A stretch of DNA of 64,000 bases from Hofstenia miamia (taxonomy: Eukaryota; Xenacoelomorpha; Acoela; Hofsteniidae), in the NCBI GenBank assembly GCA_900660155.1, contig CABFPE010000546.1, forward strand, positions 459,587 through 523,586, read 5' to 3'. The notes under the pieces were generated by a model, which searched no databases, was not told the origin of the DNA, and saw only the letters and a list, made by a program, of their open reading frames with translations. Each line of letters begins with the position of its first letter. Within the stretch, counting starts at the first letter, position 1. Made by a program: the position numbers and the translations under genes. This document shows, in pieces, positions 46,182 to 58,042 of this stretch.

Positions 46182-47222
46182 TGTAGCATCATCCACATAA
46201 ATCTCAAATAAGGATTAACATTGAAGAAAAGGTGATAAAAATATTGTAATCAAATCAATTAGAATTATTTAAGATTTATTTGTATTATGCAACTAAGAAA
46301 CAACATGTGTCAAAAAAGAGAGATTAGTATCTGTTGATAAAAATACTTTTGACTAAATGAGGGGGCAAAGTTGCTTCCATTAGTTTTTGCCAGCATCTTG
46401 GCATAAGTTTAAATTTGAATCGACAGGTACTTTTCTGGATTTACTATAAATAGATTAAAAACCTTGTAAAAGTTTAATAAAGAATTTTACTTGGAATTCT
46501 TATTTTGTTCTACTTTAACAGTTTGAATATTTAATACAATGTCGAGCTAATCGAGTGGTGTTTAGTAGTGGTCTGGATCCATCACAGAGAATGATTCTAG
46601 GTTCTCTGTGCCAGATCACGAAAGTGCACATAAGTTAGGTATAGGGGTTTTTTCTTGATTAGCCAACTAGCATTTCCTTACTACATGAATTAAAATAATT
46701 GATTGTCAACAAACGATTGGATGACCAAAACTTAGGAAATATATTAATACTGTTTTAGATCTAAATTGATGACCCATAAATGACTGATAAAGTGACCGTA
46801 CATGTACTAAATTATAATGTAAGTTAGGAAGTTGTTTAAACAAGATATATTTAAACAAGCCAATATATTTTTGGTAATGGCTACATGTAATATTTAATGA
46901 ACAATTAGTAACACGTCAGGTTGTGAATAGATAGAACACTTTCACAAAATAGAGTTTAACTCGAGTTGTGCCATGCCTTGAGTACACACTGAAACTGGAT
47001 GTGGAGATCTGCTTTGGGCAGATGCCCATTAGAGATCATTGTTGGAGATTACTGCATGGCTTTGTCACCTAAATAGTGAATGGCTAATTCCAGGTTACAT
47101 AAGTTAACAGAAGCAACAAGTCAAGCAGTATGGAACAAGTAAATCCTTACCTGCAATAACACGACTAATGTTATACAGTAACATTAGATAAACAGTGACA
47201 ATGCCTGGTAGAGGATATTACA
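46182..47222 (+). repeat. LTR type A (3' LTR)
   Basis: It runs from TGTAGCATCATCC to GATATTACA, 1041 bp, with TATAAATAG near 46445 and AATAAAG about 30 bp further on. It follows the polypurine tract directly. Confidence 0.92.
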
Positions 47223-48993
47223 TGATGACTGTACAGTTGAGTCTCTCCACAACTCTGTTTGACTGCAGATGATATGCAGTGGTGAACTCATGAAGGAATT
47301 AAGTTCCTTGGTAAGGGTCTCCATGAGGTGGTTATCAAATTGGGGACCAAGATCTGATATGAGGCGTTCCATCAGGCTGAGCTTGAGCACCCATTCTTTG
47401 AAAATTTTTTCTCCAATGTCCTTGGCAGTTCTACTGTCAAGGGGGATGAGTCAGGCATATTTTGTAAAGTGATTGATTAGAACCAGGAGGTACTGATGTC
47501 CCTCATCATCACATGTGAGTTTCTCTAAATCCATGTGGATGACTTTGTTCATTTGCTCAGTGGCATGGCTGCGCAGCTCAGTTCTCTGCTAGGGGAAGTG
47601 TCTGGCTCCCTGGAGCAAGCAAGTTGTGCACTTGTTGATAATGTCCTGAATGGCGGCTCATATACCAAAGGTGACATATTTGTGTTGAAATTCATTCAGT
47701 TTGGATGATGCCTAAGTCTAAGTGACCTTTCTCATGAATCTTATGGACCAAGTCCATTTGTAAATATTTGGGGACAGCTAGTTGACTATTTCAACTCCTG
47801 GCATAAAGTAAGCTAGTTTCTGTTTGCTGCCAATCATATTGCTGGAAATAATGTTTGGCAACAGGACTGAGGATTGAGTTGGCATTTTTTAGCTTTGCAA
47901 TTGTCTCTGATATTACTTTATCATGCTTTTGATGTTGTAGTATTTCAGCCTCAGTGATCTCCTCCATAACAAGAATTGGAAGGATAGCCTTGCAGTGATT
48001 GTTGGAACTTATCTCAGGAAGGCGCTTGTATTTGTTGAGAGGGATAAACCTAAAAGACATCTTCTTACCTGGTATTTTTTGGATATCACGTTTGTAACTG
48101 GGGAGAGTGGTCCAGTAGTTCGCATTGATATGTAGTCTCCCCTGACAGTGTAGAATCATAAAAGTGAAATTCTTTAGATAGTTGATCTAATGGTTAACTA
48201 TGTTAGACTTGTCTGCAGAAAACTTTTTGAGCTATCTAACACTGAATAGATGGTTTGTATGGTGAAGTGACAGCTGAGAATGAAGAAGTGGAATTTCTTC
48301 AAGCTTTCTATTAATGCCAGCATCTCTGATTTCATAGCACCATAGTTCTGTTTGGTGTTCCTAACTTTCTGCAAAATATTGGATCAGACTCTCTATGCTG
48401 TTAATAACCTGGCTCAAAACTCCACTAATTGCAACTGAGCTGGGATTGCAGTTGACAATGAACTCTTTAGAGTAATCCAGAGTGTTTAGGCTAGGGATTT
48501 TCCTCAATTTCAACTTGATGGAGTTGAACTTTTCTTGCTCCACACACGTCCACTTTCCAGATGCTTGGTGAAAGTGCTGCCAGCCACAAGAATAGCATCC
48601 ATATATGCAGTAACTCCTGGTTCTAGAACATTTGCTCCATTCCAGAGCACATGAATAACATAGCACTGGAAAGTGGCAGGGGATTTGGTGAGCCCAAATG
48701 CCATGTCTTTCCAATTGAAGAAACTGTACAGTGGTATGAAGGCAGTCTTTGGAATATCAGTGGGTTTTATGGGAACTTGCCAGTATGCCTTGCATAGATC
48801 AAGGCAAGTAAACAGTTGGTATCAACTGGCCACATACAAAAGATCTTCAATGTGCAGAAGAGGGTACACATCTTTTAATGTTACATCATTTATTTCTGAA
48901 GTCCAAACACAGGCGGTACTTATCACCCTACCAAATAAAGACAGTAGGTGCTGCATATGGGCTGTTGTTGGCTTGAATAATACCATTCTCTAC
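47223..48993 (-). pseudogene. RT, RNase H and integrase, family B
   Basis: On the minus strand RT starts at G-I-I-Q (48985) and includes A-P-T-V-F, P-L-L-H-I, the F-G-L-T-K-S-P-A-T-F block (48700) and A-Y-M-D near 48605, where D-D is changed to D-A. RNase H (48530-48150) and the frame 48159-47791 follow. The integrase N-terminal H...C-x2-C region is near 47600-47720, and the core, with D-L-G-P-Q-F, is in 47390-47184. Both ends are cut at type A LTR ends (47222 and 48994). It is the same family as 4833-9494 but lacks gag, protease, integrase C-terminus, ORF3 and LTRs. Confidence 0.88.
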
Positions 48994-50116
48994 TGTAATA
49001 TCCTCTACCAGGCATTATCACTGTTTTATCTACTGTTACTTTATAATGTTAGCTGTGTTATTGCGGGTAAGGATTTACTTGTTGTTACTGTTTGACTAGT
49101 TTCTTCTGTTATCTTATGTAAACTTGATAACCTGTTCACTTTTTAGGTGACGAAACCATGCTGTAACCTCCATAACGATCTCATAGTGGGCATCTGCCTG
49201 AAGCAGATCTCCACATTGAATTTCACCATTCCATCTGATGCATGAGTGCCACTTCTCAGCTCAATCAAGATAACTTATGTGTATCCTACATTAGCTCAGT
49301 GCTTACTCAAGACATGACACAACTCGACTTACTCTCTATTGTGTGAAAGTGTTGTATCTATTTGCAACCTGAAGTGTTACTAGTTGTTCATTAAATAGTA
49401 CATGTAGCCATTACCGAAATATATTGGCTTATCTAAATAAATTCTATTTGAACAACTTCCTAACCTACATTTATACTTACTACATGTACGGTCATTATAT
49501 TGGTCGATTATAGGTCATAAATTTAGATCTATAATAATATTAAGATATTTCCTTGGGTTTGGTCATCCAACCATTTGTTGACAGTTAGTTATCTGATACA
49601 TGTAGAAAAGAAATGCTAGTCGGCTAATCAAGAGAAAACCCCTACACCTAACATAAGTGCACTTTAATGATCTGGCACAGGTACTCTAGAATCATTCCCT
49701 GTGATGTATCCAGACCACTACTAAACACTGCTCAATTAGCTTGACATTGTATTAAATAATCAAACCGTTAATAAGATGAAAAATAAGAATTCTAAGTAAA
49801 ATTCTTTATCAAATTCTTACAATAAGTTTCAATGTATTTATAGTATTTCAAAAGAAGTACCTGTTGATTCAAATTTAAACTTCGGCCAATATGGCGGCTA
49901 TAAAATAATGTCAGCGTCATTTTGTCAAAAGTATTTTTATCAACAGATACAAATATCTCTTTTTTGCACATATTTTATTCTTGGTTGCATTTTACAAATT
50001 AATCTGAAATCATAGCAACTAATCTGATTATAATATTTTTTAATCAACTCCTTTTTGATCTTACTCTCTTCTGTGACGTTTGCAGCTTATTTCTGATTAT
50101 TTTGGATGATGCTACA
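48994..50116 (-). repeat. LTR type A2 (3' LTR)
   Basis: It is 1123 bp, starting TGTAGCATCATCC and ending GATATTACA on the minus strand. It carries CAATATGGCGGC near 49887 (a degenerate YY1-like site). It is similar but not identical to the A1 LTR. Confidence 0.9.
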
Positions 50117-51063
50117 CACCCCCTCAGCTTGCATTATTTTTAGCACAGCTCGTTCTCCATGTACCAGAGTGTCTGCGTTTTGAATTATCATTTCTGCCTG
50201 CTGATCAGACCACGTTGTTTTGTCAACTTCTGATCTGTTTGTCATCTTTAGAACTGCTTCTCTCTCTGTTGTTACGACGTTTGCGTATTTTAGGAAATGT
50301 GCCTCTCTGATGTCTTCCACTATTGGTGTTATCTCTCTTAGCTCATTTATTTTCTGTGAAAAGTTGTCGTAATATTTCTGATATAGCTGTATTCCCTTGA
50401 TGCTGATCATGAGCATCATCTGTGCATTGGCTCTACTTGTGTGTGCTAAGTCTTCTCTGATTTGGTTGTCAGGATAGAAAAACATGAAAACTTTTCTTGA
50501 ACTTCGAGTATTTGCCACATCCTTGTAGAAAAAACTAATGTTATTTCTTACTTCTTCTTCTGTGATCTTGTTGGGCTCATTTTTATTTAATCTCATCATT
50601 GTAATGATTTCAACCCTCTTCGTAATGTCGTAGTAGCAGTATCTCTTTTCCCATATATCAGTCCAGACTACATCATTACTACAGAGAATAACATTATAGC
50701 TCTTGTGTTTTGTTCTTCGATTTCATTTCTCAGATCTTGCAGTTGTGTTATTGTGCCTTTGATGTAGACCCTTTCTTTGTTGTTGTTTTGTAACAAAATT
50801 TGTTTTGATTTCTTGTAGTCATCTCTTTCTATCATAACTTTTGCTTTTCTTTCATTGTTTACGTATGACTTATACTTGTGTAGGAATGTCTTTGCAACCT
50901 TAACATCTTTCAGTAATCTCCAACATGGGAGGACCATTGGTATCGCAATAGTCTCTGGTGGTGTGCAGATGAGGAGTTTTGTTTCTATTTCTCGTTCTAT
51001 GCTGCAGTACGAGCCTTCTGTTGTTGATGCTGTGGCTAGACCTATGGTAGACATATTTTAAAC
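50117..51063 (-). pseudogene. ORF3 C-terminal part, family A2
   Basis: Two long frames, 51054-50668 and 50599-50087, give Y-I-K-G-T-I, then after a shift N-I-S-F-F-Y-K-D, F-Y-P-D-N-Q-I-R-E-D-L-A-H, I-S-I-K-G-I-Q-L-Y, T-E-R-E-A-V-L-K-M and E-R-A-V-L-K-I-M-Q-A-E. The frame crosses into the LTR and stops 13 or so codons inside it because TGTAG is out of frame here. At 51063 the gene is joined to the integrase tail (K-I-C block), an internal deletion relative to A1. Confidence 0.85.
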
Positions 51064-53076
51064 TTAGCATTTTCATCTACTATTGATTCTTCGATATCTT
51101 CCTTCACTTGTTTTAGGTTCTGGAAATGCAGTAATCTATCATTATTTAACATGTACTCATTAGTTGGTAATACTTGCGTTATTTTATATGGACCTGACCA
51201 AACTGTCTTTAATTTTTCGACCTGGTTTGTGTCTGTTAATTTTATAAGTGTGAATGTAGCATCTGCTACTAAGTATTGATGTAGGTTAAATGATTCTCTT
51301 AAGCTATTGTTTCACTTCAACCACGGGTAGGGATGTTCTCATGTTAGCCATTTATTGTATATATTTCTGCTATCTTTCCTTAACTGAAATAACTGAATAC
51401 TATTTAGGTACTCTGCCATCATAGCTCTGCTCCATTAATGGTTTAACTATGGCCTCTGGCAGACTCCAATCTCTGCATCATTTCATTTGTGTTTCCATAG
51501 CCGATCTAGGTGGCTTCAAGCCTCAGCTCAACAAAGTTCTTATGTGTTCATAGTTTGGATCAAGGACCCTCGAGTTGCTCCTGATATGTTTCCAAACCAC
51601 TACTACTGCATTTACCATTTAGCTTGACATTGTGTATAAATAATCAAACCAATATAAAATCTAAGAATAAGATTTTCAAAGAATCTACTTCAACTAATTC
51701 CAAACTGATTTATGCTCTATTTATAGTTAACTTGAAAAAGTACCTGTCATTTGAAATTCAAATTTAATTCATCTGTCAAAATGCCTGAAAATAATGGAAG
51801 CGCATTTCGCCCCCTTTGTTTTATCAAATTTGATGACAAGTACTAATTTGATATATTATTACTTGGTTGCATTTTACAAAGATAATTCTGATAATTGAAA
51901 TTACATTGTTTCTCTAAATAATCATAATTTGATCTTAGTTTCAACTAATCATTTGTTCTTCTTTCTTCATTAGCAGCATTTTCTTTGGATTATGCTACAT
52001 GAATGCATAAACTGTGTCGCCTATCTTATGTGTGTGACCATAGATTTTTTTGTTGTAATTGCTCTGTAGTCTCACAGCTGATTTCTTTGTGTTATGGCAC
52101 ATCATCTCATATATTGCTGTTATCCTATTCCTCAGTTGATCCATGTATTGGTTGTCCATCTTTCTGCTGTAGGCGAAACATTGCATCAATAATGGCATTG
52201 CTGCTTCTCTTCTTAACATGGCCTTAAATGGTGTTACACTGGTTGTCGAATGTACAGACATACTCGATCATTTTAATTACTTCTCTCAATTTGCAACCCT
52301 CTATCCTTGACGTTGTGACTCTAATTACCTTTATGATGGTTCTGTTCAGTCTCTCCACTGCGCCTTTCACCTGTGGATGGTATGCTGTTGTTATTTCACT
52401 CATTACTTCCAGTAAGCATGTCATCTCTTGAAATAGATTGCTTTCAAATTGTGGCCCCTTATTGGTGATTATCATCTGCATCAGCCTGAACTTTTTATCA
52501 TCCATTCCTTCATAACTGTATCAGCAGTCATTTCTTCCATTGCGTTTTTCATTGGGATTAACTTCACGTGAAATTGTCCACCATCACTAATGGTTACTGC
52601 TACTCTTCCTCATCTTTTGACAACATTTCTAGATCTATATGTACAATCTCATTGGGTTGTGTTGCTATGATCTTTTCTAGTGGTGCTCTCTGCATTGGAA
52701 AATTCTGCTTATTATGAAAGAGACATTTTGTGCATTTATTAATTATCTCTTCTCTCACTTTCCTTATTGCCATTGTGAAGAACCTTGCATTAAATATACT
52801 CTCTGTCTGCATGATGCCTAGGTGGCCCTTCTAGTGGATTTTCCTCACCAATTCATGTTTATAGTATTCTGGTATCACAATTCTGTTGTTTTGTCCTTCC
52901 ATGTATAGGAGCCTGTTCTTATTTTTCTTCCATCTGTACCTCTCATAATAACTCATGGTTAACTTTGAAAGTTTCAAACCTGTTTCCTGTAACTTCTTTA
53001 TAATTTCACTTAATATCACATTGTTTCTCTGTTTTTCCATGATCTCTGACTCCAATATCTCTTCATTTATGCTCAT
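51064..53076 (-). pseudogene. Integrase, family A2, interrupted
   Basis: The zinc-binding region is in 53076-52600: R-K-I-H (its partner H lost to a stop near 52833), then C-T-K-C. The core includes T-N-K-G-P-Q-F (52470, D to N) and Y-H-P-Q-V-K-G-A-V-E (52385). The frame 52261-51995 follows, then the LTR insertion, then the GPY/F part (W-S-G-P near 51190). The Asp of T-D-K-G is replaced, so the catalytic triad is damaged. Confidence 0.88.
51255..51999 (-). repeat. Solo LTR type C with target duplication TGAA
   Basis: It is 745 bp. On the minus strand it starts TGTAGCATAATCC and ends GCAGATGCTACA, so the eight terminal bases form an inverted repeat. TGAA flanks both sides (51251-51254 and 52000-52003), and removing the LTR restores the integrase sequence found in other copies. 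Confidence 0.95.
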
Positions 53077-53670
53077 CCACCTTGAATTTCTTCAAAACCA
53101 AAAGCATTGCATGTAAAAAAATTATAAATTGTTAATTCCTTTATTGCAATTGGTAGCACTGCTTGTCCCTCTTTATCAACATTCCTTTCCAGCAGTCCCT
53201 TGTACTCCATACGTGGCAGAAATTGAAACTGTTTTTTCTCTCCATCTTCTTTGGTTGCATCTCTCTGATATTCGGGAAGCATGGTCCAGAGGTCAGCATT
53301 CATATGCAGTGTTCCTCTTCAATGTTCAATCGTGAAGGTAAACTTGTTTAGGTATTCAATCCATCTTGACACTATCCCTTCTTAAGCCATCCCAATCTGC
53401 AATTGTCTGTGTGGACCCTGAACTGCTGGCCTATTAAGAAGTGCCTAAATTTCTTGATGCTCTCAATCAGTGCCAGCATCTCAAACTTTGTTGACCCATA
53501 GTTCTCTTTGCTTGGTTTTAACTTGTGGCTAAAGAACTGTATGGGTAACCCCCTGCCAATTGTCCCAGCATTGCTGTGATTGCTACCTTGCTGGCGTCAC
53601 AGTCTAGTATAAATGTTTCATTGTAATTAATCGTGTTCAATGATGGCAACTTTGCTAGTTCTTCTTTTAT
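53077..53670 (-). pseudogene. RNase H, family A2
   Basis: The minus strand shows L-D-C-D-A-S-K-V (near 53605), Q-F-F-S/H-K-L, K-F-E-M-L-A-L-I-E-S (53475), V-H-T-D-N (53410) and the M-N-A-D-L-W-T end (53303). A short insertion near 53085-53135 separates it from integrase (a run of Lys/Asn codons). Several stops are present. Confidence 0.8.
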
Positions 53671-54520
53671 CTAAACAGTGGTCACTTCCTCATCAACCAC
53701 ACCATCTTGGCAGTCTTTCCCGCGATGTTGGGAATAAAATTGCCATAGTAGTTGAGGAAACCCATTATTCTTTGAATATCCTTCTTGTTGTTTGGTTTCT
53801 CTATTCTTCTGATCATGTCTCTTGCATTGTCCTTCATACATATCCGCCCTTTTTCGATTACTCGTCCTAGAAATGTGATCTTTTCCTTCAATATGGCACA
53901 TTTATTTCCATTAATTCTCAGGCCTGCAAGATTGATAAAGTTTGTTGCAGTTTCTCCAGGTGTTCCTCAATAGTGTCACTAGTCACTATGATATCGGCAA
54001 TGTATGCATTTACTCCATCCTCCATCTTGTGTTTCTTATTTTTCAGCAATTTCATTATACATCTTTGAAATGTTGCCAGTGCATTACATAGGCTGAACGC
54101 CATGTATATCCATTTGTACAATCTGTATGGAGTTATAAACGCCGTCTTTTCAATGTCTTCTTCTTCCATTCTCACCTGCCAATATGCCTCGCATAGATCT
54201 ATTGATGTAAATTCCTTGTGTTTGCTTGCCTCATATGGGATGTCTCCTATCCTGGGCAGTGGGTATGAATCCTTTTTCATTACTTCGTTCAGCTTCTGGA
54301 AGTCTATACATAATCTATGTTTGTCTCCCTGCTTCATGAATACTGTGGGTGCAGGGTATGTACTTTCACTGTGTCGTATTATTTTGTTGTTGATTAATTC
54401 ATTGAGTATCCTGTTATATTCGTCCTTCATTTGCTTTGGTATGCGCCTTGCCTGCAACTTTATTGGCTTGCTTTTTGTTTCACCTATTGCTTGTCCCACA
54501 CTTATTTCTTAATTGAATAT
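53671..54520 (-). pseudogene. Reverse transcriptase, family A2
   Basis: A 193-codon frame (54499-53918) covers the fingers and palm: A-P-T-V-F-M, C-I-D-F-Q-K-L-N, P-L-P-R-I-G-D, I-D-L-C-E-A-Y-W-Q-V and T-F-Q-R. The catalytic box at 54004-53993 reads Y-I-A-D instead of Y-I-D-D, so a metal-binding Asp is lost. The thumb follows in 53891-53682 with G-F-L-N-Y-Y-G. It is otherwise one of the best preserved RT copies here. Confidence 0.92.
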
Positions 54521-55490
54521 CTGTTTTGTCTCTCTAGCACCTCTCTCTGTTGTAATTGTGTCTTGTTCAAATGTTGGTATTCCTCATCCAATAATTCGGG
54601 TATCTTGTACTGATTTTCTTCTTCTGCTTTTGTCCCTCTGCCCTTGAGTCAGCTGTGGGGAGTACTTGCTACATTGATGGTTTTTGTCCACTAGCCATTG
54701 AGTCGGCAGTGTGGAATACCTCCTGTTTTTGTTTGTAAGTCCTCAAGTCGACCATACAAACTGCTCTCCTCATTGATGTCTTCCATTGCTCTCCTGATAG
54801 CTTTGATGCTAGATTTGACATATTGTCTGACTATACATACATTTGTTTTCTTCACGTTGATATTGCGGTTTGTTGCATTCAGTATTGGCACTTTCCCTTT
54901 TCCATTCTTTATTGCACACACACTTGACAGCATTAATACTCTTTTTGAATTTATCCCTTTGCTGTCATAGATCATTTTATCTGCTGTTATTGACTCTTCT
55001 GTTTTAACTCTATGCATTCTCCATTGATATCGCTTCAGTTTTATATCTTCCTCCAATTTGAATACTATTGTTGATAGCTTTCCTTCTTGCTCTTCAATTT
55101 CGATTTCCTCTTCTCTTATTTGATCGTCCTATCAGCATAGTTTATTACACATTCATTCTTCATCAGGAAATTGTCTCCTAAAATCTCCTCATAAGCAGTA
55201 AATTGTTATGAGTGTCTATTACTACTAGTGCTTGCTCGAAGGTTGTATTTGCTATTCTGACTTGTATTGCCTCAAGCTTGCCTTTTGTGTCAATGCACTC
55301 TCCGGATGCATTGATTAATCTTTTGCTTGAGCATTCCAAGTCTTCCCATTTGAATCCCAGTTTTGTTGTGCACTTCTCTGTTATTATCAATGTTGCTGCT
55401 TCCGTATCAATCATTGCCTTTGTTAATCTTCTGTTTATTATTATCATTATGGTATTGACCATTATGGGTGATTGGTTTTTTAGAGTCGGC
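54521..55490 (-). pseudogene. Protease and linker to RT, family A2
   Basis: The frame 55462-55178 has the active-site block I-D-T-E-A-A-T (near 55415, G to E), A-N-T-T-F-E-Q and V-V-I-D-T-H-N-N. A frameshift lies near 55180, where L-G-D-N-F-L continues in another frame. The frame 55056-54691 encodes the basic linker and ends in C-R-L-N-G. A further C-A-A-G-G-G-C-A motif lies near 54645 before RT. Glycine replaced by Glu in the D-T-G motif suggests an inactive enzyme. Confidence 0.75.
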
Positions 55491-56739
55491 GCTCTGACTA
55501 GTTTTCCAATTCTTCCTCTGTTTGGGGATCCTCTGCCAATTCCTATTTGGATTCAATTACGTCTTCATCGTCCTAATATGCTTCCTCCTCCCCAATTATG
55601 TTGATTTGTTTTAAAATTTGTCTTTCTGTGTCCCTTTTGTCCACAACCATAGCACTTTAAATCTCTTTCTCTTACCTTCTTCAACTTCCCATCTTTGGTT
55701 TCTTTGTTAATGATCTTCTCTCCTTTCTTTTCCTTACACACTTTGGTGTTCCCTGTTTGTGGTTTGTAGCTATTTCACAATTCCACTGGCTTCTCTTTGT
55801 TCCATACCGCTTTCTTGTAGATGTGGGCATTGTTCTCTATTGTTGCCTGCATGTCTATGGCTTCTCTAGCTTGTCATCTACATCGCACTTGATTTCAAAT
55901 TGTGTTCAGATGTTCATAGGCATTCCTTTGCAAATGTGGGAGAAAAGGTAGTACTTTGAGTATTTGTTTCCTGTGGAGCTAAGTGTCACTAGGCATTTTA
56001 TGTGCTGGATGTAGTTTCGGATATCATCTGTCTTTTGCATATTTTTTGAGTTTAATATGATTTGATATTGATTTTTAAAACTCTCATTTTCGTAGTAATC
56101 TATGAAATCTCCAATCACTACTTTGTAGTCTTGTTTTGTATCTGCATCCAAAAGCAAGTAATGTTGGGATGCCGCCCCTTTTAGATATAATGGAAATCTT
56201 GCAGCTGCTGCCCTTTGGTTTACGTTCCTCTCAGCCATCATGATCTTGAACATTTGTAACCATTCTAGAAATGTCGGATTATAACTGTCCACCTTTCCAT
56301 TGAATTTTGGCAAAGTTGTCTTACATGGTATTGTGTCATTGTGGCTGTGTTCTGGCAGCATTGAATTTTTGTAATCAGGTTTTCTTTGTCTATTCATTTG
56401 TTCACTAGTTGTGAGTTGACTTGTCACTACTCTCATTATTCATTGATGATTTTTCTTTTCTCTTCTTCCTCTTCTTCCTCAATTTCTCTGAAGTGTTTTT
56501 TAAAGTTCGTGGGTGACGCTTGCAAGCTCCTTTCTTGCCTCTGATCAATTATCATTTTGTGCATTGTCATTGCTTTCAGGTTTTCTTCTTTGTTTCCTTG
56601 TAACATTTTCAATTTCTGTCTCAGATTTTCTAATTCTCATTTCTGATTTTTGTGATTTTCATCTCTGTCCAGTTCTGTTGATCTGAGTTTGTCTTTAAGT
56701 TGTTCTATCTCTTGGGCTTGAATATTGTTGTCTAGGATT
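55491..56739 (-). pseudogene. gag, family A2
   Basis: A charged, coiled-coil-like N-terminal region is encoded at 56735-56450 (many E, K, Q and L, with an E-E-E-E-E run). The frame 56436-55906 then has L-P-K-F-N-G-K, L-E-W-L-Q-M-F-K, P-L-Y-L-K-G-A-A-S-Q-H-Y, Y-Y-E-N-E-S-F-K-N-Q-Y and F-S-H-I-C-K-G-M-P. A degenerate C-x-x-C-like knuckle lies near 55660. It matches the A gag at 23147-24235 along its length. Confidence 0.88.
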
Positions 56740-58042
56740 AATGTTAATTCCTTGCTCTGATATTAGATACGTTTCATTAACCTTTACTTAACTAGAGTAA
56801 CTTGATACTGTTTAGGTACACCACCATCATAGTTCTGCTCCGTGATCTGGCTGTGGCCTCCAGCTGACTCTGATCTCTGAATCAATCCACATGTGTTTCC
56901 ATTGCTGATCAATTAGTTCTAAGTCTCAGCTAATGATGTTCTTATGTGTACCCTATCCTAACTCAGTGCAGTTCTTGATGCTGTTTGTAATGACTTAAAC
57001 TCAATTTGTAATGTGTATTTATGTCACTTCTCAACCTTGCAATGTCACTAGCTGCTTAATAATTATTACTTTAGCCATTACTGAAAACTATTGGATTTGA
57101 ATAATTAAATTAAAATAAATTACATAATAACTTGCAGCTTCCTACCTTACAGTTAAATAACACATGTAGATAAGTCTACAGTAAAATATACACTTCTCTA
57201 CTGAAATTTAATGTATTTGCATGTACATAGCTTGTACATTTACATGTATTTGACTACACTCACAAAATCATTGCTTTTTAGGAAGTGCGAGTATAATCAC
57301 TTATCACATGATCGCTAATAATCACACGTACTTATCCATCACTCTCAAAGAAACTCTCTGTTACAGAGTATAGAAAGCAATAAAACAGCCTTTTGGATGC
57401 GTGCTTTTTCACACTTGATGCATTGCTCAGTCTATTATAGGTCACCTAAGTCTACAGTATAAAATATGTATAACTTATGGTAGGCTACCCAGCCCTTTTA
57501 CTGATATCAATTATTAGATACATGTAAGCAAAAGAATTGATAGCCAGCTAAATGGAGAAAAACTCCTAGTTGTACACCTAACTTAAATGCAGGTTTTTGG
57601 TTTTGATTAGGGACTCCAGTTTTCCTGTATGTGCCCTTAGCCACTACTACTGCATTTACTGTTTAGGTTGACATGATTTATAGATAAGCAAACCAAATGA
57701 AATCTAAAGATAAGAATTTTGAAGAATTCACTTCAACAGTTTCCAAATTAATTTCAACTTTATTTATACTCTAATTCAAAAAGTACCTGTCGTTCAAAAT
57801 TTGAATTTAATTCATCTGCCAAAATGGTTAAAAATAATGGAAGTGATTTTGCCCCTTCATTTAGTCAAATTATTCGACGACAAGTACTAATTTGCTATTT
57901 TATTTCTTATTTGCATTTACAAAAATAATGATGATAAATAAACTTAAATTGTTATAATCAATAAATCATAATTCAATAATAATACTGACTAATCCTTTGA
58001 TCTTCTCTTCTTTAGCAGCATTATTGTTTGGATTATGCTACA
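56740..58042 (-). repeat. LTR type C (5' of A2 gag)
   Basis: It starts TGTAGCATAATCC at 58042 on the minus strand. The 3' end is missing (about 65 bp): it passes into the gag coiled-coil region near 56740, without a primer-binding site. The middle (57100-57470) holds sequence absent from the 745-bp solo copy, so the C group is variable in length. Confidence 0.8.

Larger units (their letters stand above)
45012..47222 (+). mobile_element. Short family A derivative: LTR, ORF3 end, LTR
   Basis: It has an LTR A 5' part (45012-45311), an ORF3 C-terminal part (45312-46181) and a full LTR A (46182-47222). Everything from R/U5 through most of ORF3 is missing. The right flank is integrase of a B element and the left is AT-rich DNA. 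No target duplication is evident (left end AAT, right start TGAT). Confidence 0.75.
48994..58042 (-). mobile_element. Family A2 element, nearly full order
   Basis: Minus-strand order: LTR (58042-56740, type C), gag, protease, RT, RNase H, integrase, ORF3 end and LTR (50116-48994, type A). About 9 kb long. The two flanking LTRs are of different types. The C LTR is truncated where it meets gag, so this is not a simple insertion. About 2.2 kb of ORF3 are deleted at 51063, and a solo LTR C (51255-51999) interrupts integrase. The proteins differ clearly from family A but keep the same order. Confidence 0.8.
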
